Shown piece by piece: positions 23,482-34,889 of a DNA stretch of 64,000 nucleotides; position 1 is the first letter of the stretch, and every line of letters starts with the position of its first letter. The notes beneath the pieces were generated by a model. That model worked only from the letters and a program-made list of their open reading frames with translations, made no database searches and was not told where the DNA came from. The stretch lies in contig CM060196.1 of assembly GCA_030549335.1 (NCBI GenBank), positions 72,996,139 to 73,060,138 on the forward strand, in the 5' to 3' direction. A program made the translations under genes and the position numbers. The DNA is from Pontederia crassipes. Its lineage: Eukaryota > Streptophyta > Magnoliopsida > Commelinales > Pontederiaceae.

Positions 23482-23998
23482 TTTCACATTGTATCAATGT
23501 CTAGCCAAAGACATTAAAGAAAGGCCCTTCTTGGGAGGTAACCCAAGCCATTATCAACCTAATCTTTCTGTTTTTGCAGGAATAAGTGGTGAGGAACAAG
23601 TTCAATTCACAAGTCTCAAATTCAGGGAGTACCCTTACCCCTATTTCTGATTTTTACACTGAAAACTTAATGATAATTGATATTATCTTTCTCATTATGC
23701 TTCATTGATCATATTATCATCTGAATTAACACCCATATCAGTTATCCAAATCTGCTATAGCCCAATTTCAGTGAATTTCAGAAATTCCCAATGCAATGTT
23801 GAAATTTGCACTCAAAAATCTGATTAGTTGCAAATCTGCCATACCAATTGATATCCTTTGTTTCTTTGCAGGATCAGTTGCAACTAATGAAGGTTAGACC
23901 ACCCAAAGATGCTGGATGAAATGCCAAGAGAATTCAAATGCTCAATTTAATGCATTTCAATCCCACCCACCCCTCTCCCTTGCCTTTTATTTTCAACC

Positions 23999-24033
23999 CT
24001 GAGGACAGTGTTGAGAATAAGCTTGGGGGAGGA
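23999..24033 (+). other. Internal polypurine-like module of the Athila element
   Basis: CTGAGGACAG, a 10-base spacer, then AAGCTTGGGGGAGG, 1015 bases upstream of the terminal copy at 25014. The GAGGACAG form matches the internal module of the Gag-only element (7555-7589), not the terminal form. Confidence 0.6.
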
Positions 24034-24575
24034 AACCTCGTGCTTTTCTAACCTTTACACCATGTTTTCAATTGATTTTAATGTTCATATATCAGTTATC
24101 ACCTGGTTATCAGTTGATTTTGCAAGTTATCATTGGTTTTCACAAGTCATCACTAGTTATCACTCGGTTATCATTTTTTTTTGACCCAACTCAATTTTGA
24201 ATTTATTTTAATTTTGAAATGGGTAGAATACTTCATTATGACAGTGGGTGCACTCCAATACCAAGTGGCCAACTTGGCCATTAGCCTTCTTGCTTTAATT
24301 GGCATTATAAATTCAGATGCATTTGAATGAAATTTTTAGCTGAAAATTTTTCCTTTTTGTGGGTCACACTAGCTGATACTTATGAATTGAATTAGTAATA
24401 TCAGATGTCTAGAAGGGAGTCAAGGCTCTTGCTGCCATGCTAAATAGGAAAACTTGACTTTTTGAATAAAGGGATCTAAACTATACTTGAGTTTGAACTA
24501 TTGCTCACTTCATGAACAGGATAGAAAAATGAGAAAAGGAAAAGTAAAAAGTCATATGCATGCATAGAAAAAAAA

Positions 24576-24669
24576 TTTAAGAGAGCAAAACTTCCAAAGG
24601 AATCTCTCTTCAATGCAAAAAGAAAAAAAATTTTAGGAGAGCAAAACTTCCAAAGGAATCTCTCCTAAA
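24576..24669 (+). repeat. Duplicated hairpin with a compensatory change
   Basis: Copy 1 has arms TTTAAGAGAG (24576-24585) and CTCTCTT (24604-24610). Copy 2 has TTTAGGAGAG (24632-24641) and CTCTCCTAAA (24660-24669). Both enclose CAAAACTTCCAAAGGAAT, which holds an inner TTCC/GGAA stem. The difference between copies is an A-T to G-C pair exchange. Confidence 0.65.
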
Positions 24670-24687
24670 GAAAGCAAGAATAAAAAT

Positions 24688-24743
24688 CAGGTGCTAAACC
24701 TGTTTATATGCATTTCATGAGTAAAAGTCAGGTGTTAAACCTG
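24688..24743 (+). repeat. Two short hairpins CAGGT/ACCTG
   Basis: CAGGTGCTAAACCTG at 24688-24702 and CAGGTGTTAAACCTG at 24729-24743: five-base stems with five-base loops, with similar flanks (AAAA before, TTTA after). They follow the larger hairpins, about 300 bases before the polypurine tract. Confidence 0.5.
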
Positions 24744-25013
24744 TTTAATCAATTGAAAACCTGTTCATGAAGAGATTTGTAGTTCAACCCCTTTGTAAAG
24801 TTGACAATTCCTACAACTCAAACATGTTACTGCTAGTACTTCTTCCATGGCTTAAATTTGCTTTAGCCTCTGTGATTCCCTAGCTAGAAATTGAGTTTTT
24901 GGAAAGAATGAAGTGTTGGCAAAGTGGGAAACTTATTGGATTCAATTCAGCTAATCTTTACTTCATTTGTGGACTTTTAATTCAAGTTTGTCCTTAATTT
25001 CTGAATGTTTTGC

Positions 25014-25048
25014 TTGAGGACAAGCAAAAGGCTAAGCTTGGGGGAGTT
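25014..25048 (+). other. Terminal polypurine tract of the Athila element
   Basis: TTGAGGACAAGCAA followed by AAGCTTGGGGGAGT, directly before the 3' LTR (TGATCTCTTGC). It is the expected plus-strand primer and is nearly identical to 6453-6487 on the other strand. Confidence 0.85.
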
Positions 25049-28000
25049 TGATCTCTTGCTGATCACTATATGATTTTAACCCATTTGAGATGCAATTCAT
25101 ACATATCAAGTCCCATTTTTGCCTATTTTTGGGCCAATTATACTTGGAATGCAACCATTGTGATAACTAGTTGATATTCCTCATTTCATACTTAATTCCA
25201 TGTGCATAGAGGTTCTGAAATGCCAAAATCCATTAATATTTAAATTCTATGCCAAGTTATCATTTTGAGGACAAGTTATCATTCCTAAGTGTCAAGTTAT
25301 CATTATTTTGAATGAACTTATTTTCAATGGTTTTCTTGCCCTAAATCCATCATTATCATGTATAAATCATATTTGGATAGTCACATCTCAACTTGTGCAA
25401 AGTTTTAAGTCCATTTGAACAAGTTATCATTTTTCAAGTGCCAAGTTATCGTTAAAGGGCAATTCTGTCATTTCAACATGCAAAACCATTAATTCTGCAC
25501 AGGGACCTTAAGCAATCATCTTATTATTGTTCTAACTCATTGTTGGTCAAATTTCATCACATTTGGATAATCAAAACTCAAGTTATCACAAGTTATCATT
25601 TTTAAGTCATATAAGTTATCGTTTTTGGGGCACCCAAGTTATCACTCCTTTGAAATCTTATTCATATTTGATTTCTGACTGCACTCACTTGTTATCCTAG
25701 TTCATTTGATGCTTCTAATGCTTTGAATCACTTGCATTTGGATAATTTCCATGATTTGTGACAAGTTATCATTTCCGGGCCCAAAACCATCAAGTTTTCA
25801 TATAGATTTCCAATCTTGCATAACACCAATTCTCATCTGATGTTTGAGCTGGCTAATATCATTATCCTAGTCTTTATTTTTTAAAATCTCATTTAAGGAT
25901 CTTGATGCTTGCTGTTCTGGGTTTTATAGCAAGGAAAACAAGTTGGAAAAAGTTGGAAAAAGGTGAGGGACCACTCTTTTGCTGTCCTAAAGCTGCTGCA
26001 GTCAGCTGGCCATTGCAGGGACCATTGGACAGGTGGCTGACATCAAGGAGAATAGAACATTCTGATGAGGATCAAAGGGTGTAGAGTAGTCATATAAAAG
26101 TTGGATTTTTCTAGAGGAAGAGGGGAGGTTGGTCATTCAGGGGTTGGAGGAAGGGTTTTGGAGCTGCTGCTACTTGGAGCTGCTGCTGGCCGAGAGTCTT
26201 CAAGCATTCATGATTTGTATCTGTTTCTTATCCCATTTGATGTCAAATCTTGTAAATATGAGGAGCTAAACTCCATTTCTTCTAGGATAGGGTAGTAGTT
26301 TAGATTAGTTTTGGATGGATATGGAATGATTTATAATCCTGCACTGAATTCTATCCTGATTTCAGATTTCATATTTCAGAAATGTTCTATATTGATTTAT
26401 GCTATGTTGTCATTAGATCCATTTGTAATTGATGACTGAAAGGTCTTATTTGATCTAAACATCTTTCAGGAATGATTTATGAGATAATATCAGATTTCTG
26501 GATTCAATCTTATTGTAAACTTGATTTCTGAACTCTGATTTCCTAGTTTCCTGAATTTCTGAATCTGATTCCTATGAATGTTGAATCTATTCTTCATTTC
26601 TAACCTGATTAATTGAGTCCTTGGGATGTTGCTATTGTCCCTATCTTATTCAGGAATGAATCAAGATTGTTTGGACAATCATTTGACTCAAACCAGATTT
26701 TTCCACTGATTTCTGAATAGAAATCAGAATTCTGATTTTTCTGATTTCTCATTAGAATATGTTTTTACCAATTGAGTCCCCTAAATTATTCCATTCACTG
26801 ATAAGTGAACTTTAGGGATTCTTGTAGTCCAGAGATGGGTCAATAATCAGTTGGTAAGTCAGATTTCCATTGGTTTAAAATTCTGATTTCATGGTTTTTG
26901 GTTTCCTGAATTGCAAAATCTGATTTCCTGGGCTTTTGGATCTGATTGTCATCAAGGATTGGATTAATTGAATAGTTGAGAAGCTAATATTTGTCCTGAT
27001 CTTATTCAGAAATGAATCAAGATGTTTGACAATTTAGGATTCAAATCTGATTTTTTCTAAAATTTGATTTCTGAGTTTTGATTCTGAATTTTATTTTCTG
27101 ATTGTTTGGAATCTGATTTGCCAATTGTTAATCCCTATTTTATTCAAATCACTGAGAGGTGTACTCTAGGAATCTCTTGCAGTTCAGAGATGGGTCAAGA
27201 GGCATTTGGCAAACCTTAATTCCATCAATCTACATTGCTGATTTTCCTGAAATGCTGATTCTTGTTTTCTTATTTTAATTAAATCCTGATTTCCATTGTC
27301 AACCCTCATTTTAATCCACTACTGAGAGGAAGTCTTAAGGGCTTCCTTGAGATCCAGAGATGGGCCAAGGAGCAATGGAAATTGTGAATTCATGAGGCCA
27401 TATGTTTTGCAATTCCAATTGAGTTGTGTTTGTGTGGATTTCAATTTACTTTGCAACCGAGAGGTTGATTTTAAATCCTCCTGGAATTCAGAGATGAATC
27501 AAGGATCACAAGCACCATTATTGAGTAGATTTTATCCTGGTTTGGTTGATTGGAATGATTCCATCTTTTTATGATTGCAATTGCAAGTTATCATTCCAAA
27601 CTTCCTTGAATTGCAAAAATCAGCATTGAACTTTCTTTTGAGCCCAATGATAACTTGATTTTCAGTGAGGACCCTCTTTTTATTCAACCTAGCTAACAAC
27701 TATATAATCATATATTGCTTAGTTAGAGACCAATTGAGCTATGGGAACAGCGATTTTCAAGTTGAATCAAAAGTTGGACATTTAATGATAACTTGTTCCA
27801 TTCCATGCTTAATTAATTTAGATGAACCCCAAATCCTAGAAGAACCTTCCTCATAGATAGCTAAATATTTTTAGACTTCATTCTAGCATTTATAATTCAG
27901 TTTTGATAAATTTCCAAAACCCTAAAATCTGTTATCATTTCACTTTCTATTAAAAATCTGTTTTCACTTCCCTTTGAAAATCTGTTTTTAGCCATTAAAG

Positions 28001-28184
28001 TAGAACTAATCTAGATTGTTTTACGGTGTCTTAGATTTTAAATTCTTGTAGATACGACAATCTGAGTCTACTACAACTTACCTGTGCACTTGCAGCTAGT
28101 GAGTTGGGAGACCAAAAAAATGAAAAATTGACCTTTTCTTTAATTTCAGCAAGTTATCACTAGAAAACCCAAATATCACTATCA
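25049..28184 (+). repeat. 3' LTR of the Athila element
   Basis: 3136 bp, nearly identical to 14721-17844, ending ATATCACTATCA before the target duplication CAAAC. Confidence 0.92.
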
Positions 28185-30227
28185 CAAACTAAGAGATCAT
28201 CCGCATAGGATAAATGACTAATAGCCATATTTCCTATCTTAAAAGGTTTGACAGAGCCCACCTGCACTTGGGCATTCACTAAGGAGGAGAATGTTCGAGA
28301 TATTAGAATGAACAGATAAGGAGACATAGGATCCCCTTGTCTTATCCCCATATTACCCTTGAAGTATGGAGAGAGTGAGCCATTTACATTACATGTAAAT
28401 TTAGGGGATTCAACACAGGTCATGACCCAAGCTATGAAGACAGATGAAAAATTCATTAGAGATAAGACCTTTTTAATTGCATGTCAGGACACCCTATCAT
28501 AAGCTTTTCCATATCAGCTTTAAGAATGAAATATTTTCTTCTACTCTTGGTCATTGAGTGAGCAATTTCCTGAGCAAGGAACACATTATCTTGAATGGAT
28601 CTACCCTTAATGAAAGCAGTCGGAGCAGGGTCAACTAACAATGGCAGAGTAGGTTTTAATCTGTTTGCCAGGATTTTTGCTATTACCCAATAAATAATAT
28701 TACATAATGCAATGGGCCTAAAATCAGTTATAGTTTTGAGATTTTTTTTAGGAATGAAGGTAAGAGCAGTATGCTCAGAGCCAGGTGTTTGAAGTGAAAA
28801 AGAGGAGAATTTCCTGAGTGATGTCAAATCCAATGATCTCCCAATAATTTCTAAAAAACTCATTGGTAAACTCATCTGGCCCCGGAGCTTTTCCAGGAGC
28901 TAAATGCCAAAACGTATCCTTAATCTCCTTAGAAGTAACAGGTGCAGTGAGAGAGGAATGCCAGGAAGAGTCAAGAATTGGTAAGGAAGGCCACTCCTCA
29001 TCCACAGGCAGGGTAGTCACAGGATGTGCCCAGAGGTTAGAGTAATTCTTTACAAAACAATCTTTGAATCTCTTTATCTTTTGTTACTATATGGCCATTT
29101 GCATCTTCTAACCTTATTATGTTATTTCTTCTCTGCCTAATAATAGTGCTTAAATGAAAGAACTTGGTATTTTTATCCCCCTCCTTAATCCAGTTCACCC
29201 TTGATTTAGACCACCATTTCATACTTATCTGTCTTAAGTAAGCAGCGTGTTGGTTATACTTTATCTTTAGATTAGTTAGTTCAAATTCAGAAAGACCAGT
29301 TCTACCATCCTTAATTTCTAGATCAATTATTTCCTGTCTAACCTTATGAGCCCTATTTTCAAGTCTAACCAAGTCCTCCTCATTCCACTTCCTTGTTAGA
29401 TGTTTGATTCTATTTAATGACTCCACAATGGGCATGTGACTCTCACGAGTTTGCCACACCTCCTGCACAATGTTTCTAGCCTCAGGGTAATCAAACCAAA
29501 AATGTTCATATCTAGAGGGTCTCTGTTTATGGACATTGGCATTAGAATTGAAAAGGAGAGGGGAATGCCCTAGACAAAGTATTGAGACTTAGATTTGGAA
29601 AGTTTATTAACCACTGTCCATTAACTAAAGTCCTATCTAATCTGCATAATATTCTTGCATGTTGTGTTCTGTTATTGCACCATGTATATTGAGGACCTAG
29701 CAGAGGTATACCAAGTAAGCCCTGACGTTGCACAAATCTTCTAAATACCTGGACAGATTTATTATACGAAAAAAATTTCCCCCCCTTTTTATCCTCAGGG
29801 GAAAGAAGACAATTCATGTCTCCAGTAATCAACCAGGGGATATCATCTAAGTTCAAGGATTCTAAGTGTTGCCACAAACCATTTCTAATTAAAGGAATAT
29901 TACTAGCATAAATCACAGTTAGTAAAAAGGAGAAATCATCTATCGTAGCAATAGCATGAACATACTGATCAAAAGAGGACATAAAGATATTTTAGCAGTA
30001 CCCATATTCCAGGCAACAATAATACCTCCCGAGGCACCCGATCCCTCATGGTAGCACCCTGCCCTATTATTTCCTAACCTTTTAATAACAAGTTCCGAAT
30101 TCTTACTTGGAGTATGAGTCTCCAGAAGTACTATAATATCTGGATTTTGATGTCGAATGATGTTCCGCAATCGATCCCAGACTTTACTTCTAAATGCCCC
30201 ACGACAATTCCAAGAGAGGACGATCAT
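28185..30227 (-). pseudogene. LINE-B ORF2, N-terminal part (endonuclease and RT palm)
   Basis: Starts with an APE-type endonuclease at 30227: VLSWNCRGAFRSK, DIIVLLETHTPS, SGGIIVAWN; after a frameshift near 29980 come FLLTVIYASN, WLITGDMNCLLSPEDKKGG and the following core. The linker (29468-29037) has RQISMKWWSKSRVNWIKEGD. RT segments: APGKAPGPDEFTNEFFRNYW, FIPKKN...ITDFRPIALCN, FIKGRSIQDN, FILKADMEK, GIRQGDPMSPYLFIL and LSYADDLLVC, the catalytic box. At this point (28189) the frame is cut by the Athila element; it resumes at 14720. At least four frameshifts divide the region. Nicking and reverse transcription were its roles; it is dead now. Confidence 0.88.
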
Positions 30228-31937
30228 TTATAAGGTATTATTTGAGGAAGAGAGCTCCACACCCTGCATCACAAGGGGAGGTAGATTAGTAGTACCCGGC
30301 GGCACAGAAGAGACACCCTTACCACATTTTTTTCTTCCCCGATTTAACTCTGAAACTGGGTGGAGGCGGGGAGAAACGAGCAGTAGCTTTATGATTACGC
30401 CTCGTTTCCGAGGGGGCTCCATGCACATTTCCTCGTCCATCTCCTCGGAGGATCCACCAGACTCGTCGGCCGTCTCGATCCGGTGAGGGGATTGGAACCG
30501 CTCCAGGACCCGAGCAGCCATCTCAGCGTGTGAAGGCTTATCACCCTGACTCAGCCGAGGAGGAGAAGGACATAAAACACGGGGGAATATTCAGATATGG
30601 GATTAGAGTTGAGGGCACCCATGTTTACATCCATATTAGAATCATGTGACAGGAGTAGCTCACGGGAAGGAGGATCATCATGTGAAGGAGACGAACCCGA
30701 GGAGGTGACCTGGGGAAATGCCCTCACGTGATCCACCCGTGAGACATTAGCCGTTGGGGCCATTAATGTTGATCGTTGATGAGGGGATATCTGGTGGTCC
30801 GGATCCGTCGAGACAAGGGCATCCCTCGTCGAAATCTCACCCGGTTCAGCTACCTTGCCCGGCAGACGGCTCGTCCGGTCCTGGGGACCCGGTTCACGAC
30901 GGTTCGCACAGAGCCATTCCCAAGGGAAGCCACCGCCGGCCGCTGGCGCCATGAAGGGAAGAATCTCATCCAGGACCCAAATAGCAATGTGCCGTCCTTT
31001 CTGGCAGGTAGAATACCCTTGATCACTGTGTCGGGCCGGACAAACATCCAGCTAATGTCCGATAAGGCCACAGTGAAAACAAAATAGAGGCAAATTCTCA
31101 TATGTTACCATTTGGAAAAAATGAAAGTCGTCCGGCAATCGGATCCACGCACCTTGCTTGATTGGAGATGCCAAAACCATCTCAACACAAATCCTAGCAA
31201 AATGCAGCTTCTCACCTCTAGCCGTATGTGGGTCGACCTTAAGAGGCTTGCCGAACACCTTAGCGATGCGAAGAATAGTATCAATGTTTCCAAGCTCGTA
31301 AGCCAACCCTGGAAGCTGGATCCATACAGCAGTCGTAGAGATCCGGTCATCAAAGGGACGAAAAAAAGGGTTTTGCCTGTTACACATGTAAAACGTTTTC
31401 ATTAAAATGCCAAGGACTATGTGTAATAACACTTAACCTGTCCTCTTCGCAGCCAAACTTGAACAGCATATAATGGTTTCCAAGCTCCACAATCTATAGC
31501 GAAGCTGACAGAGACCAGAGCTTCGACAGATCCACAATAAGATTGGCAAAAGGAAGATCACAGTTGAACAATCTCCCCATCAAGCATAACTTCAGATCCT
31601 CCGATCTCTTGGACACATCTTCCTCTTGTATTATCACTTCATCCTTGGAATTTTCCTATATGATTTGTAACTGATGCTTGTGAATACGAGGGGGAAGATG
31701 ATCCAGGGGCCGCCACCCAGACACCACATCTGCCCATCGCTTGCCATCCACCCGATTCACAGGGTTTGGAAGAAGCAGTGGCAGAGAAGGTTGGCTACCG
31801 TGATGATTAGAGCTGGAAGGAAGCAGATTTTGTAATGAGGAGAGAGGATTTTCAGAAGAAGAAAATTGATTTGGGGGCGCCAGCAGGGAAGGATTGGGGG
31901 GAGATTTGGGGGAAGGGGGAGGAGGGTCAGGAGGCAT
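30228..31937 (-). pseudogene. LINE-B ORF1 (DUF4283-like domain plus CCHC knuckle)
   Basis: ORF1 of plant L1-type LINEs is an RNA-binding protein. The first segment is Pro/Ser-rich (31937-31656) with GKRWADVVSGW. The central segment (31432-31052) has FFRPFDDRI, TAVWIQLPGLAYE, AKVFGKPLKVDPHT, FARICVEM and a knuckle beginning CFHCGLIGH. An in-frame TAG follows that histidine; the last Cys (LDVC) lies just beyond it, so the CX2CX4HX4C pattern is otherwise complete. The tail (30952-30228) has an acidic stretch (SGGSSEEMDEEM) then basic residues. Frames change at least twice. Confidence 0.75.
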
Positions 31938-32006
31938 TTTTGGACAGCAAGCAACTTGGTTTGCTTACTAAAGGAGATATTTGATGGTTCAGAAAGACCA
32001 ATAGCC

Positions 32007-32020
32007 CCTCAGATAAACTT
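32007..32020. repeat. Target site duplication of LINE-B, right copy
   Basis: CCTCAGATAAACTT, identical to 12641-12654; marks the 5' end of LINE-B. Confidence 0.9.
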
Positions 32021-33784
32021 GGTGGATGCCCTTTGAATTAAATTGTTGGTTCACAATTGATAGCATATTGGTTGATCTTGGAAGCTCAGGACCAAAACTT
32101 ACTAGGCATGCAAGACACAATAACGGACGTGACAGAATATGCGAGCGCTGAATTTGTAACCCTGCTTTCACTTGGACCACCACCCCTTTTTCTCGATGTC
32201 TATCTCAGTGCTTTCCAACGCCAGTTTTCACTCTTTCCTTCATCTTTATTTTGTGAATACAATGCTTCAACTATGAACTTATTTCATCAGTTAATCTTTT
32301 TATTTATTATAGTCTATTTTCGAGTTGTTGGGTCTACGTGGCAGTCACACATTGTGCATCTCTCTCCTCGACGTGTCTCTCTATATGACATGGCACCATA
32401 ACAAATAATACAAATATAAAAATAATATTATAATACAAAATAAAAAAAATAAGGAAATAAAAAAGCGGAGAGAGCCACAAAATACTAGTAATCGCCGGAG
32501 ATGGTAGTGGTCGGAGGGGGGAGGGGGCGACGCCCCTTGTCAGCGTAGTCAACGAGCTTGCCAGCGATGCAAAATGAAGTGCTTCACCCCACCCCCATCT
32601 TCGCTGGTGACACAACGAAAAAGGGGGGCATTTCACATCGTTGGCAATGCAAAAAATGGGGGTCATCGCCCCCATTTGAGGCGTCATCAGCAACGTGCAA
32701 AAAAAAGAGGGTGTCGCCCCCTATAGCGTCCTCGGGGACTCGCAGCGGATGCAAGATTTGTAACGCCCCAGGACAGAAGCTCCCACGCTGTCGAATTGCA
32801 CTTCGACGGGCGGCGAGGGTCGGCCCGATGGTGCCACGATGCTACCAAAGCAATGTACAATCAATAAAAAATGAGCACAATGGAAAAAGATGTGCACAAT
32901 ATGATGATAGACAAACATACATCTAACAATAGAATCCATAATTGTACACGGTCAGTATCTTACACAATTTGAATGAAACATAAACATTTAAGTTACATTC
33001 ATGAGTCATCATTAAATATGTAAACCCAACATGGGCAGCATGGTACAACACTCTAAACATGGTTCTAAGCACAAGCATAAGGCTTGCTAATTGGCCATGA
33101 ACAAAATAGACATAATCCTAAACAACCCATGTCATGTGCAACATTCTTTTGTCTGGAGAAGCGCAACCATTAGCCTTGATTTTCTGCATGATTCGGTGCA
33201 GGAAAAATTCATTCCATTAGAGTATGTAAAGCTCAAGCCATAATATGAGCATTTTTCAAAATATGACTTAAAGCAATAAAATGAGCAACAATAAACACGA
33301 TTCAATAACTATGCAATTTAATTTAATATCTAGGTATGACATTATCCTACGTTCATTTCAATTATTCAATCTTTAGACTCACTAATATTAAGCACGGACA
33401 ATACAATCAATATGGCATCATGCCCAATATGATCCAGGTTCCAATAGTTCTCATGCTAAATCAATTTGAGTTATTATCTTATTTGTTATCACATGATGAA
33501 AAGAAGTTTGCACCAAGACCTCTAAAATTCGGTCCTCATATAGCCACAATTTTTTCTCATCAAGTGACAATTCTAATTTTAATTAATCAATTAGCAATTT
33601 ATATGTGAGCCTTTAACAATTGGTCGGGACTGATTTGCCTTAGTCCCAATAGTGGCTAGCTAGATCACGGGAAACTATTCATTCCCATTAATAAGTGCCC
33701 ATGAATGGGCCAATCCAATTCAATATGGAGGCCCAAAAATTTGATGCGTTAAATTTGTAACAATAAAATTATTAGCAAGTACAC
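32021..33784. other. Unclassified repetitive DNA, including a GC-rich block
   Basis: No gene recognised. 32470-32760 is GC-rich with clustered GGGGGCGACGCCCC-like words and GCCCCC/GGGGG runs. At 32757 TGTAACGCCCC resembles the terminus of some gypsy LTRs, but no partner end was found. The rest, to the copia LTR, is AT-rich. Confidence 0.4.
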
Positions 33785-34379
33785 TGCAGGATTACAAGGC
33801 GCCAAGAGGGGAGGTGAATTGGTGTTTAAATCAAAAATACCGATTTTTCGAAATATGTCATGGAAGTTTAAAATCGATTCGTTAATATTTAAACCAACAC
33901 AATAACAATAAAATCACATGTATAATAGAGTATGAGGAAGAGGGAGAAAGAAAGATAAACACAAAATGCACGGTGGTTTGTTGATGAGCTTCGACCACAC
34001 CTTGGCCTAAGTCCTCGCTCTGACTTCCCGACCTCGAGAACGTTGGAGATTCACTAGCTTTCTCTTTTTTGGTAGGGAGAGAATAATCCTTTTCTACACC
34101 ACAATGCCTTCTTCTTTGCTCAAGAGGTAAGGCACACCTCTTCTCACAAGGAGTTCTCAAAACTCTCTAAAAAAGAACACAAGAATTCCCTCCAATTCTC
34201 TCTTCTTACAAAGAATGTTCATACTAAGAAACTAGAAGAGAGAATGGATGATTTGCAAGATTAAGCTAAAAAAAATGCTTTGAATTTGAAGGAAGCTCTA
34301 AAGTGATTTGCCTCGCTTGGATAATCTTCTTTTAGCCTTTTGAATCCTTTTTATAGGTTTCTCTTGAAAATATGGTCGT

Positions 34380-34870
34380 CGTAAATCAATTTGAAAAGTG
34401 TTGTGATGTCGCCTCTAAAATGGTCGACCATTTTAGTTTCAGTCATCCATTTTTAATAGTAACAGTCGACCATTACTATTTTGGTCATCCATTTTATGAA
34501 CGAAACTAGTCGTTGCATTTGTCTTTTCTACGCAGGTAGTCCGTAGAAGGATTTAATCGTTGCCGTTGCCTTTGCTCCCATAACGATCGATCGAAAGTGA
34601 TTCGGTCGTCCATTTTTTAAATGTCTGTGCTCTATTTAATCTATGGTCATTCATGCAGTGACTTCGATTGTCCGATTTTCATATTTTTGTTCTTTGTTGC
34701 CCAGAACGGTCGACCGTAATAGTTTCGGTCGTCCGATTTACAAATGTCTTTATTCTATGTAATTAGCAATTATTCCAACAACAGCTTCGGTCATCCGTTT
34801 TAAATCGTTCATCCTTTTTCACCCATAACGGTCGACCGATATAGTTTCGGTCGTCCGTTTTGTCATTGAC
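34380..34870. repeat. Palindromic GGTCGACC motif array
   Basis: About six degenerate copies of a unit with (A)CGGTCGACCG, then about ten bases, then TTTCGGTCGTCCGTTTT. The best are near 34705 and 34822. Each core is palindromic (GGTCGACC). Confidence 0.65.
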
Positions 34871-34889
34871 AGCCTGATAGACCTACACT

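Larger units (their letters stand above)
23482..25048 (+). other. Noncoding 3' region of the Athila element
   Basis: 1.57 kb between the pol stop and the 3' LTR, where many Athila elements carry an env-like ORF; none is seen here. It holds an internal polypurine-like module (23999-24033), two related hairpins (24576-24669), two short hairpins (24688-24743) and the terminal polypurine tract. Confidence 0.75.
14721..28184 (+). mobile_element. Athila-type Ty3/gypsy LTR retrotransposon, 13.5 kb
   Basis: LTRs of 3124 and 3136 bp (TG...CA) flanked by the duplication CAAAC (14716-14720, 28185-28189). It has a tRNA-Asp-type primer site, Gag, protease, RT, RNase H and integrase in gypsy order, and a polypurine tract. 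Long LTRs, the tRNA-Asp site and the FMDDFSVYG form of the RT box fit the Athila lineage. No env-like ORF is present. The coding part carries one nonsense codon and three single-base frameshifts; otherwise it is nearly complete. Confidence 0.93.
12655..32006 (-). mobile_element. LINE-B: near full-length non-LTR retrotransposon split by a gypsy element
   Basis: A minus-strand LINE of about 5.9 kb after removing the 13.5-kb Athila insertion. It has ORF1 (31937-30228), ORF2 with endonuclease and RT (30227-28185, then 14720 downwards), zf-RVT, RNase H (to 12680) and a 3' poly(A) (T-run at 12653-12661). The 14-bp duplications at 12641-12654 and 32007-32020 prove the ends and show that both halves are one insertion. 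Confidence 0.93.

Noticed and set aside
23482..25048. An env-like gene of the Athila element
   Set aside because: No open frame of useful length and no signal peptide or membrane segments.
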